From Phoebastria nigripes (lineage: Eukaryota > Chordata > Aves > Procellariiformes > Diomedeidae), in assembly GCA_035582835.1 (NCBI GenBank), contig JAYKAV010000666.1:522421-586420 (forward strand): 64,000 nucleotides of DNA, read 5' to 3'. The notes below the pieces were generated by a model. That model saw nothing but the letters and a program-made list of their open reading frames with translations, had not been told where the DNA came from and searched no databases. Positions 37,291-48,900 of the stretch are shown piece after piece (position 1 is the first letter of the stretch; each line of letters opens with the position of its first letter). Made by a program: the position numbers and the translations under genes.

Positions 37291-40150
37291 TCGTGTCCTT
37301 TTTGGGTGTGTGTGGAAATGCTTCATAAATGTCTTACAGAACGCTGTTTATGTGTTTCTTAAAGAATGCTGTTACTTTTTTTCTTTCATCTTGCTCACTA
37401 GCAGTTAAATAATTGACTGTACAAAATATTTAATTTTCTTGTCACCAGGGACTGAGGACAAACCTTTTTGTATAAATTACCAATGGAAGTTACTATAAAC
37501 TGGTTTAGTCTGGTATTTTTCATAGACATATTTTTTAACCGTCACCAGGCATAGTCTTCCAGCTCTCATGCTTTGGGCTTGGATTTGTGTTTGCCTTGTC
37601 CAGAAGGTGCAACCCAAATACGGTATTATTTGCCAGACATGAAGATACAGCTTATGAATAACTGTAAGTGAAAACATGGTGTTAGCAGACACAGGTCTAA
37701 TTAGAAACTTTTGAAGAGAGGAAAAGGCAGAGGATACGTGGAAGAATTTCTTTTACCCTACAGCTATTGGCTGATTTGGTACATTATTGTTGATAGCTAG
37801 CTCTTCCTTAATAAATGCGTTTCCTTTCAAAAAGGAGTGGTAGGTAAGTGCTGGATTTCAAATGCCATGTTACCATTAAGGTGCTTCTTGCATCTCCAGG
37901 CTTTATATTCAAGTTTACTTTCAAGGTTTATAGACCGTATATGCCTGATTTGTGCCGAAGCAGTTCTCTGTAATGAGCTGTAACTATTGTGTAATATAAC
38001 CATCACATGCTTGGTATCGAATGTTTTGTTTCAAGCTGCTTGGAAAAGGTCACAGATAGGCTTTGAAAACAACCCAGACGCTTCTCAAGTTGCAAAGTTT
38101 GTTGTGTTTCTGTCCCTAAGGTCTTAAATCTCATTGCTGTAGGTAGCAATGCGGAAAGTTACAAATCTTGCTTAGTTGTTTACATGTAGTACTGCCTTAC
38201 ATGTTGGCAAAGAAAAATTAAAATGGCAAAATAAGAAAGAATTACAAGTTCACAGCAGTTTTCTTAGGAAACTTGAAGATTTTACCTCTTCCTTTTGATT
38301 CTATCAATGTTCCTACTCCTTCTTCCTGTTGTCTGTTTTTTGCTTAATTTACTATTACTGTTGCTCATTGTAATATGAATATGTAACCATGGTGACTGCA
38401 ATGGTTTTACATTCATCTAATAGAATACACTTGTTCAAACTGTTTACTACATCTGATAATGTAAAGCCAATCCTCTGACCTGAGCTTGCCTTTAGCAACC
38501 AGGGTATGTACACATATGTTACGACTCTGGCTTGTAGAAAGCAATTGATGATCTGAAAATATAGCTTGTGAGAATTTTGACTGTGCTGACATGCTGTTTG
38601 ACAAACAAATTCTCTCTTGTGCAAGCAATTTAAAAGCAGAAGAGACACTGCTTCTGTGGAGGCTACAAGTGAGCTTTTTTATAACCAAGATTTTAAGTCC
38701 TTATTGCCATGAGGCAATACATTACTTATGGCTGGTTTTGTAGTACATCTTTTGGGTTCATTTGCATTTATCTCCTGAACAAATAAAACAAAAATTGGTG
38801 GATTAGAACATGGGGATTTCATGAGTGATTCTAACTTTCCAATAAACAGTTCTTATAGTTGGGGTTTTTTTAAATGTCTAGGAAATGCTTGATTACTTGA
38901 TAAACTTGCCGTAAATATTGAGGCATTTGTAGATCTTGACTCAGGAGCATAGCTTAAAAAATCTGTGATGTGTTGAACTACAACTATGAAATTAGTAGCT
39001 GACTAAACATTTGCACTGTAATGTACTGCTCAAATTGTGATAAATCATGACATGATGACAAAGTGATTCTGTTGTGGTTTTAATTCAGGTGTTATTATGT
39101 GACAATATTAGCACTTTTTGGCCTATGGGAGAGAAATTTGCTTTTTCTCTTCCTTCTGGGTATATATAACATTACAGGTGCTACAGACATTCGTAGTCCC
39201 ACCAGCAGAGCTAAAGATTAAGAAGTTGATCCAATCCCTATTGGAATCAATTTCAAGGGAAGTTTAATGAGCTCTTAAATTGATAGACTGAATTATCCTG
39301 TTCACTCGAGTCCATCTATGCAGTCCGGAACTGACTTCTTTTATCAAGAGCTTTGGATATTGTGCTGATGTGATTCAGTTTGCTCCTAACTTGCTTTTAA
39401 AGCAGTATGTAATTGCAGAAGGCATACTGCAGTTTCCTTCATGCAAAACACTGCAATAGGCTGGTTACATATGGGCATCTGAATAATTCCAGCAATTTTG
39501 AGCTTTCCTGTCACAGTCTTATATGATTGTGCAATAAAATATTTGTAGTGTCATTTCAGGTTATTCCACTATTTTCACTCTTGGAATTCAGATTATAAAA
39601 CACTTTACTCTTCACCTAAAATAAAACATTAATTCTTCTTTCACCGTCTTTATTAAAATTCCTTCTTGGGATGACCATTTAAACTGCTGTTACATAATTA
39701 TGCTTGTTGTCTCTTCAAGGAGGAAATAAAGCAGTCAGGATGGGCGTTCATAGATTTTTTTTTTTTTCTGGTCCTCCACACTGTTAAGACCAATGGGATA
39801 AGAATCTATGTATCAAAACATATTGGGAGTATTCTATTCTGTCTATTATTCATTCAGTCATCTGTGATTGGAACATAAGGATTGATTGTAATTGTTTAAG
39901 CAAAAAGAAAGAAAAATAATAGTGGCCATGTATAAATCTGTAAAAGTGTATTTTTATTTTTGAACAAATACTTCAATCAACTGCAGTCATAGCATTGTTT
40001 TTATGTCCAAGACATACTATAAAAGACTTCAATAGTATTTTTTTTTTCGGATGTGTGTTAGGATGTTTATGATCTGTCAGTCCAGGTTTCATTGGGTGAA
40101 ATCCTACCTGCCTTATTGTNGTGTCTGTTTTCAGTAATAATATAAAAAAC

Positions 40151-40195
40151 AGTGGAGCCAGGATTTTGCCTGATTGACTTGGGTGGGAATTTGCT
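40151..40195 (+). repeat. Ancient repeat motif, short
   Basis: gccaggattttgcctgattg then acttgggtgggaatttgc is another degraded copy of the same core, in ELP4 intron 1. Confidence 0.3.
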
Positions 40196-40643
40196 AGCCT
40201 CTTAGTAGGTCATTTTACATACATGGCTCTTGATCCAAAGGAGTATCACTTGGTAGTGATTAATACTGATTTAATTTGGAGAATGTTTACTCACTTGAGT
40301 CATCCAAGTAAAAATTCGCTGGCTCAGACGATACATCATTATTGTAGTACTTGAGTGTAGTTGCGTAGAGCTCTGCAGGATCTTTTTACCACAATGATGA
40401 TAGTACAGTATATTGTGAAAGTAATTGTAATGTGTAATATATAATTACATGTAATGTATAATTATTTCATAATAGAGAATTGTAGGAAGTATTGCAAAGG
40501 TAATTAAAATGTTGTTCACTTTTATATTTTTAAATTCCCCGTTATCACCTTTCTTTGACTTATAAACTAAGAAAACTTAATTGTTCTCTAACATAGTATT
40601 AAAATGTAGTCTTACTTTATTCTTCATTTTCTTTTGTTTCCAG

Positions 40644-40679
40644 GTGGAGGCGTAGCTGTTGGAACCCTTCTTCTTATTG
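40644..40679 (+). CDS. ELP4: ELP4 exon 2 (36-nt micro-exon)
   Basis: The acceptor is a strong pyrimidine tract ending tttgtttccag at 40643. The exon completes the split Gly and encodes GGVAVGTLLLI, then ends one base into a Glu codon at 40679, with donor GTTAGT. At 36 nt it is far too short for ORF-length calling, but it matches the human GGGLAVGTVLLI segment, the P-loop-like turn of the RecA fold. Phase 1 on both sides means skipping would preserve frame. Confidence 0.92.
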
Positions 40680-41827
40680 GTTAGTATAGAATATATAGAT
40701 ACTTAAAGCCATATTCTGATATGTTTTGCTCGTTTTAATGTATTTATCAAATAACCTGTCTTTTCATTCTTTTTTAAACTCAGACGTTAAGAAAGTATAA
40801 CTCTCAGGCCCCTTCACTTTGGATAGCCTTCAGAGTGGACTATTGTCTATTTGAAGAATTACTGGAGGTGGATCAAAACCTTACTTTTAGACAGGTTTGA
40901 GCCCCCAAGAAGAATACTGCAGGTTTCTGTTTGAAAGCAGGGCATTTAGCAAATTTCAGGACTTTTTAGGAAAATTTTCAAATTTTTTAAGATTTTCTAA
41001 ACTACTTGATTTCCTGTAAGATCCAGGCTGTTTATCATCACAAAGATTTTTTTTTTAAATTTGGCTTTCTGAGGAAGATGTGAAATACAGAATCTTTTAA
41101 CCTTTTGGTTGCCAGAATCAACTAAAAGAAAGCTGCTGGAAGCCTTCAGTCAGGATGTGGATGAGGCACACTGGGATGATTAAATAGGTTACAACAGAAT
41201 TCCCTTTGCAGACTACATTGAAACTGTCTTTGTAGACTGTACCATGTCTCCATTGCAACTGAGATGCCCAGCTTTCCTTTCTATTTAAAGTGTAGCAAAG
41301 GGGAAAAGGACTATTGTACACATACATATCCCCAGGGTACATACTGGACCTTAGAGCCAAGAAACATCTCCCAGCCCCCTCAGTTTAAGCATAGCCANGA
41401 AAACCACAATTGTGAGGGAAGACTAACTTCTTACAAGTTAGTCTTGTAAGTGCTTACAGTTTCAGCATATAAGTAAAGACGAGCTTTGTTGCAGAAGAGA
41501 AATTGAAGGAGATACCATCTGATTTGTCACATCAGTTCATTAATCTTGGGGTTCTAAGGATACAGAACTACTTCAAAGTGATGTAAGGGCTGAANGGTGG
41601 TAGAAACTTGATTTTTTTTCCTATTTTAAATGTTTATCAGATTAATGGTTCTTATGAGAAACTTTCAAGCTTATTACTTTCCTAGCAAAAAGAACTGATA
41701 TTACAGGAAAAAAATGAAAGGTTATTAGAGAAACACCTGTAGTTATGTGGAAAACATCTGCATCTGTAATCTGTGTTCACATCTTAAATAGTATAACAGT
41801 TTAAATACTACTTTTTGATACCAAATT

Positions 41828-42040
41828 GCTGGAACAGAGAACTAGGAACCTAGGGACAACAGATCTTAGCTTTCCAGTCACTGCAATTTCTCTGAACTGT
41901 TGGAGTCCAGAAAGTTGTGTGATTGTTTTCTCCCACTGAATAAGAGATAAAGTACCTCAATTTCCTTATTTGTAGGAGTGATGAAAACATGTATCACATT
42001 GCAAAGCTATTTGAGATACGACAAGCAATGTCTGAGTGCC
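41828..42040 (+). mobile_element. MIR/CORE-SINE-like element
   Basis: Shows the order expected of an ancient tRNA-derived amniote SINE: gaacagagaactaggaacct, then a degenerate ctttccagtcactgcaattt core, then cctcaatttccttatttgta, ending gcaaagctatttgagata. These parallel the familiar 'cctcagtttcc...ctgtaaaatgg' and 'aaagc-ctttgaga' tails. Strongly diverged; family assignment is from memory. Confidence 0.55.
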
Positions 42041-42239
42041 TACATATTAAATGCCAAAAATCCTGCATTAAAGCCTTAAAAATGAATTTATTATTTTAAA
42101 TTAAAACAGTGGATTACAGGAGGACAACTGTCAATAGATTTGAAATTGGTAGGTAAAATCTGGAAGATAAAAGTAAAAAAGGTGTTATTACAGCTAAAAA
42201 TGCCAGTTTCTCATTGCAGAAGATTGAAAGTGTAGTAAG

Positions 42240-42990
42240 GCACCATTTTGGTTAAATCTGGAGCTTTTGAATGCCTCACAGGTTGTTGAGGATCAGTGCA
42301 AAATTGTAAAATGGGAGTGTAGAGACAAAATCAGAAAAACTCAGGTACAGAGTAAGATACAACTAGCAAGAATTATCAAGAGTAATACAGATTTTTCTGA
42401 AGTACCTCAATAGTTATGAGAAGTCCAAGAGAAGGACTGGTTGATTACTTGACGAAGTGGAAAAGCTAGTCATGGTTGATATTGAGAAAGGGGAAAATTG
42501 TAAAAATTTTTGTATTAATCTTCACCCAGAAGGATCACTGAAATCTCATGACTATCATAATTGGGAACAGTGACTAGATTTCAGCTTTGCCTAGGGAAAA
42601 AGCAGACTAGTGTATGCGTAGGTGATTTGGGTGGTTTCAAATAGATTGTGCCTGCAGAGTATTTTAAGAGCTTGCTGATGAAGTGTTAGGACCATTAGTG
42701 TTTATGAGAACTGGTAGAGGACAGTCAAAGAAAGAAGGAACTGGAAGATTAGAAAATACAAATACAGTTTCTATTTTTGAATGCTGTTGGAGGAGTTGCT
42801 GAATTGCAGGCCTTGAACTATAGTTCAGAAGAAAGCAAGTAGCAGCCAGTATGTTGAATGAATAAAGAAAGAGAAATGAACTTGTGGATAGAGGATAAAC
42901 AGGACATGCCATTTATCTTCACTTTAGTAATGCTTCTGACACTATTTCAAATGGCATTCTCATGATCAAAGCTAGGAACCATACTCTCTG
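42240..42990 (+). mobile_element. Decayed CR1-type LINE, reverse-transcriptase region
   Basis: Frame-broken sequence aligns by eye with the CR1 ORF2 nucleotide consensus: the segment before the RT (about 42420-42700, including gagcttgctgatgaagtgtt) and the catalytic motif A region. At 42917-42976 it translates as LHFSNASDTISNGIL..., matching the CR1 LDFSKAFDTVSH-IL motif. An in-frame stop lies just upstream and the rest needs frameshifts, so it is a fossil. Subfamily and exact ends are undetermined. Confidence 0.65.
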
Positions 42991-45900
42991 TTCATTTCTT
43001 ATATGCATTCTTGGTGTTTATAATGCAAACTAGCTTCACAACTTAAGAGATTGTCATTGCATCCTGCCCATTCTGTCTTTCTTGATGTTCTGAAGTAGGC
43101 TTTTTACTTCCAAGAAGTTTAGTCTCCTGATCACTTGAAAGTATTTCTAGTAATATCGTTTAGAATTCATGGGCATGAAATTTATGCAAAGACAAAAACA
43201 TCTTGTCTCTAGTGATAGGCACCAGTAGGCTAGCAGCTGTTCAGAGTGTGGCTTTTCAGCCTTAAGAAAGATTTAATCAGTAATTTTCAGTCATTTTCTG
43301 AAAGGGATGAAAACTGTGGTCGCAACATTTTATCTGTATTTACTTTCACTGTGGAATGACAGCTGTCACTTGGGAGACTGGTCTGCATTTGTATCTAGAA
43401 TTTTAGTTAAAATATTTTGAATTTTTATAATATTTTTAATTATTAGTCTTAACACTAAAGAACCTAAGAGTGAGATTTGGGGAGAACTTACTTGAAATCT
43501 GTTTTAGCCACTATTGGGATTACATCATGTTATCTTTTGTTGGTATAGGGCTCATGTGAACCTGCACTAGAGGCTGAACAGCATTTTCTGTTTGCCAATG
43601 AGCAAGGTAATTGCTCTTATTATGGCTTGTTGTTACTTTAAGGCTAGTTTTTATTTCTACATTTTATCCATCATTAGAAACAGGTGTTGCTGTCTCACTG
43701 AATCTTAGAAAATCTTGATTTTTACGTGAAGTGTATAAATTAGTGTATGTTGTGGTGCAGATTAAGTAATTCGAATAGTTGCCTGCCAGAAAAAATAACT
43801 GACATTACCTAATTCCATATAGGCCCGTCTGTGTGATGGCTACCATTTAAGTTCAGATTTTTTGATAAAACTGAATTGATACAGCAGTTCACTATTGCTG
43901 AAAGAAGTTGTCCAAATCCTTCTCCCCATTCTTGGCTCTGCAATCTTGTCGTTCCTTGAGCTGGCNCTACTGCTTTTCAACTCTCAGCTCTCCAAGTTGA
44001 CAGAAGACTCACTCAGTTAAAGAGTGGAGACTTTTCTGTCTGTTTAGGGACCTGAATCAGCTCACTAACNTGCAAGATGAGTACCAGAGCCAGCACAAGG
44101 GAAAGAAGGACTGCATAGTGAGGACTAGGAGAGAAAGTAGATGGCCTTTCTCAGGGTAGAAAGTGCCAGATAAGCTTAATTTTCTCATGAAATTTCACCC
44201 AAATTTCTGTGAATTCAGGAAAAATGGTAGAAGTTTTTTCTCTTACTGCTTTCAATGAAGATCTTACTTTTCTCCCTCAGTTTGAGAAGAGCTGCAGTCT
44301 TACTATGGCCAAAGGAAGAAGAAAAAAATGTTAGAACCTATCATATTTTACACAGATCAGAGATTATGAAACTAGATTAGTTTTGTTTTGTCTTCCCATT
44401 ACAATATTCACTGCCCCTTCCAGTAGATGAACTGGGTGGCATCAAATGAACCTACTAGCTGGAAAATTGTCATTAAACAAAAGAAAGTTGTTCTTCAGAT
44501 GGTATGCAATTAAGTGGTGGAATACTTCACCATAGGGTGTTGTGGATGTAAAAAAAAATCATGGTCTCAGAGGGAAACTGGGCAGCTTGATGGAAGAGAA
44601 AGCTATTTGCATTTCTAGGTTAGTGGGTACTAAGTCCGGCTAAGGAAGTCATTGAGCTACAAATGGTGGGAGGCTGAGCAAGTGCTTGGGTGAAGCATCA
44701 CATTTGCTTGTTCAGTTCTTATTACCTCTTCCTAAATATCTGCTTTTGGCTACTGTTGAGCATAGGGTTAGCTATCCATTTGACCTGACCTTAATAGCAC
44801 CAGATGAATCGAGTACAAAGGCAGTGAGCTTTGTGTTCTAATGAAAGAGATGACAAGACTCAATGATTTGAAAATGATAGGATTTTTACCTGGATTTTTT
44901 TTTCCCCCTACTTTGAGTGCATAGCTGGCAATACTCAGTGGTAGGTTTTAATTTACTTCTCCCCTACATTGGTTGTTTATTTGTGATCTGATATTAAACT
45001 TAGCTTCACAGAAACATGACAGAGAATCTCTCTTTTTAGATTTGAAAGCTAATTTTTTTCCCAAATAAAACTTACCATATATTATTTTGAAACATGTAAT
45101 TATATACAAAAAGTCTTAAAGTAAGAACTATATTTATTCATGACTCATTAGTCTAAAAATTTTAAACTAATTTTTAAAGTTGGTGCAGGTAGAATTGTAA
45201 CTGTGTTGTTAGAATATACTGTCAGTANACAAAAAAATTCTGTCATGAGATTAGTCTAGGCAAGCTTAATATTATACAGGATTGAAGCTGTCAGTGATAA
45301 ACCTCCTAGGAAGATCTTTCTGCGTTGTACTCCAAGTGTTAGAAAAAGGTTAAATTCTTCCCCCTTCCTTCAACATTCTCTAAGGCAAGAATAAATTGCA
45401 TTACTTTTAGCTTAGCTCCCTTTGCAAATTAAATGCTCATCTTCATTATTTGACACATTATCTTGGTTAATTTAACCAAATAATAGTAGATTCAGGGTAT
45501 TAAAATATTTATTTTAACTGTTGTGTTCTGGAGATGTGGTAATGGCACAGGTTACTTGATAAGACTGTAAAATATTGTTTGAAATATAAGTGCACTATTT
45601 TTTTAAATTTAATTCTTAATAAAGAGCATTATGATTTTCAGTTGAACTTAATTCTATAATATATTCTTTTGACAGTGTTTTATTTATATGAGAATTAGAG
45701 AGTTGAGGCACATGGTAGTCTCATGCAAGATCCTAGCTACTAGAGGTGCTTGAAAATTCCTGGGTTTTGTTCATATAGCACGAATGTTTTGGATTTTAAC
45801 TAGTACTTTAATTTCAGAAGATCTTACTGTACTGGGTTTATAAGAAGTGGTAAAACAAGCATTCTGACTCTGCATGAAATGAAATTTGGNCACTATCTAA

Positions 45901-48900
45901 ACAGTTTGTTCAACATGAATGTGAGACCACTTGTTTGTTGTTTCATCTTAAACTGCTCCAGAATATTAGCTTTCTAGAAGAATCTCCCCTTTCAAAACAA
46001 ACAAATAGTACAGCTGTTGATTAAGCACACTCCTTTCCCCCCCTCCCGTTTCCAATGTACTCCAACCTGTTGTATGTCTGTTTTGCCAGACTCAGGAAGA
46101 GTTTCCAGGAGGATGTTATTTTGTTTTTTAAATATAAGCCTTGTTTATATAACACATTCTGCATAGTGAGTTACAGCGCACTCAAATAGGTCCGTCCTGG
46201 GTACCCTATAAGAACCTATTCTTACATACCTTTAAGATGCTCTAGATTTGACAAGGTCATCGATGGCTAAATGTTTTAAAGATTATCAGTAGGAGGGTTC
46301 TTATTGGTAGCTGAGGTCAATTATTAAAAGTTAAAGTTGTCTGGTTAAAAGCAGGTCTATACTTGTACATTCTAAGCCTTGAAGCAGTTTCAGCTACTTT
46401 AATTAGCTACTATTATTTTTGCTAGACATGCAATTTAACCTGACTGGTAAGAGCTCTCTTCACTTGTCAATATAATTAAGTTTATCATCTTTTTAAAGTT
46501 GAAAAAGATAATCTCCAGAGAGGTACAAAACAGTGATTTGCTAAATATAATTCTACAAAATACAAGTTACCAGAATTCACCTTCCTGAAGTATGNCCACA
46601 TGCCAAATATTGTAACTTATATGTTTGACAACTCTGTTTTGGCATGTGCTAATTAAATGCAAGTGACACAGAGTATATCCCCTCAAGCTTAGTAAATGTG
46701 GACATTAGTAAAGTATCTTTTAAATGGAATTTCAGATTATTAAAATAATCGCATCTTATAACCTGCAGCAATTCAGAGAGATGTTTCATAGCTACAGAAA
46801 GACACACCTTAGGTCACAGTACCATACTGTAGAACTATCTGGTGAAAAAATGATCAATACTGATAGACTATGACAGGCTTTTGGCAGCTTTAGGGCAACC
46901 TGTCTAGACTTTGTACAGAGAAAAAAAAATAAGCTATCTGTACATTACATTGTTGCAGTCTTACTTTTTCTCTTATAACTCTCATCATTTTAAGCAATTA
47001 TGATACAAATTATCTCTGGAGTTTTTCAAAGACCATCATGCTGTTTAATATACTGATGTTTAAAAGTCAGCAATTATAAATATGATCTATACGTATTTGT
47101 TACCTTATGGTGGATTTTCTTCCTGACTTTTTGTTCCATTTCAAGTTATAGTGCTTATCCTCCATCCCTCCCTTGGACCATGAATACCTCTGTGCAGGGG
47201 GAGTGGTTATGGCTAGAGATTTTTTCTTAAGGCCATGCGTTTACATATCAGTTTCCATAATTAGATGAGATTTTTGTCCTTGATTTTTATATAAATTATA
47301 TATTTACAGTGCCTCACTCATACCTGCTTTCTTTGCCTTGTGTGTTCTAGCTAAACTCTAGTGCCTTAAAATTTTGTATCTAATTCCATGACCCACTGAT
47401 TTCTCTGTGGAGTAGCTACAGACAGTCCGTGCAGAAAGGTGTTGAGAATGTCTCTTATGTGTTCAGTAGCCTATACAGTCTAGGGGTGAAAAGAGCCATA
47501 AATAGGAGTTGGTCTTTATCCTTAGTTTTCAACATGGTTATATGTTGAAATTAATTGCACTGAAACTGACAATACTGCTTTTTCTTCATGACTATTTTAG
47601 CCATGAAAGCATGCTGTTGTGGAAAGAGACCAATGGATAATGATCACAATAAACTATTTTATTTATGTCCTTATCTGTAGGATCAGAAGAGGTTTTGTCC
47701 TGGAGACAATATGCATAACTTCTAGGTAAATAATCTCTTTTCCTTGTATAGTTTTACGCTTCACTAGTTACTCACCTGCTACTTAGCTGTAGAACACTCT
47801 TTGTTCAAAAAGAATCAGAGAAAGCTGCAGACTGTTGGGTGACTTGTGGTGACTGGACCCAGAAAAGAGTCTGCAGCTGCAAGAGTCTTATTTGTTTATG
47901 TGCCTTATTAGCTAGAAGTAAAGTTCACAATTAAGGCTGCTGACGGGACAGCTCTTTAGTATGGAGGCTAAGAATAAAGATTTGGGCCAGGCTTGTCTTA
48001 AGTATCTTGGCTGACTGAAATGCACTTAAGTGTTAGTTCCTACACATATAGAATGGAGGTAGTTCTTTTGGTTGTGGGTGTAATTTGGAAAAATAAAGAT
48101 GACAGTTGAGAATTTATCCTAGCCATCAAAATAGTAAGTCCAAGTGTTATCAAGAAAGCAAATATACTTCAAAGTATTTCATTCAATTTATCTATGAAAG
48201 TAATCAGTGAGCTACTGAAGTACCTGTGCTAAATGATTTGTTTGTTTATTTACAAGAAGAAAGCTGTACTCCTATGGTTTTGAATAGTAACGTAACTATT
48301 GAAGCCAGGGTACAATGGACGCTATCAGAAAAGCCCCATATGGGTGCACTTTAGATCTTTTGAATACTGCAAAAGTTTAGTGACCTAGAAATGAATCAAT
48401 AAAAAGCCATCCTCTATGTGACAAATTGAAGAACTGAGGGATTCTTACAGATGCATTGACTTTAACAATTCAAGATACACTGTTTGTAAAGGCTTTCTGA
48501 GACACATTTGATCCTTAGAGTACTGTAGCAGACTATGAGGTGTTTTATATTTAGATCACTCTCCAATAGTTCATTTCCTATTTTTACTGTAAGTTTACTG
48601 TTATGAAAATCAATGTAAGAAGACTAAAGGAAAGGCTAATGCTAAAATGATGGGTCCTTACACTGAATGTAAATGTTTTTAATTTGCTAAATTGAAAATT
48701 CCTTATTGTTTTGCAAAATATGTTTTGGAAGGGTATGCCAGGGTAAGAACCTCTTTAGTCCTGTTATATTACAAATAAGTCTATCACTCAACAAAATGAA
48801 TTACAATCTTGGATAGGTCAGTAAAAGGGTTTATATTCCTGTTCACCATTGCTTCACTTCTATAGTTTGTTTTAACATTTCAGCATTTCAAGTAAAATTT

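Larger units (their letters stand above)
34958..40643 (+). other. ELP4: ELP4 intron 1 (5.7 kb)
   Basis: Begins inside the CpG island and becomes AT-rich after about 35250. It contains one clear CR1 LINE 3' fragment (36676-37290, antisense) and a degraded ancient repeat motif near 40151-40195. Nothing else is assignable. Confidence 0.85.
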
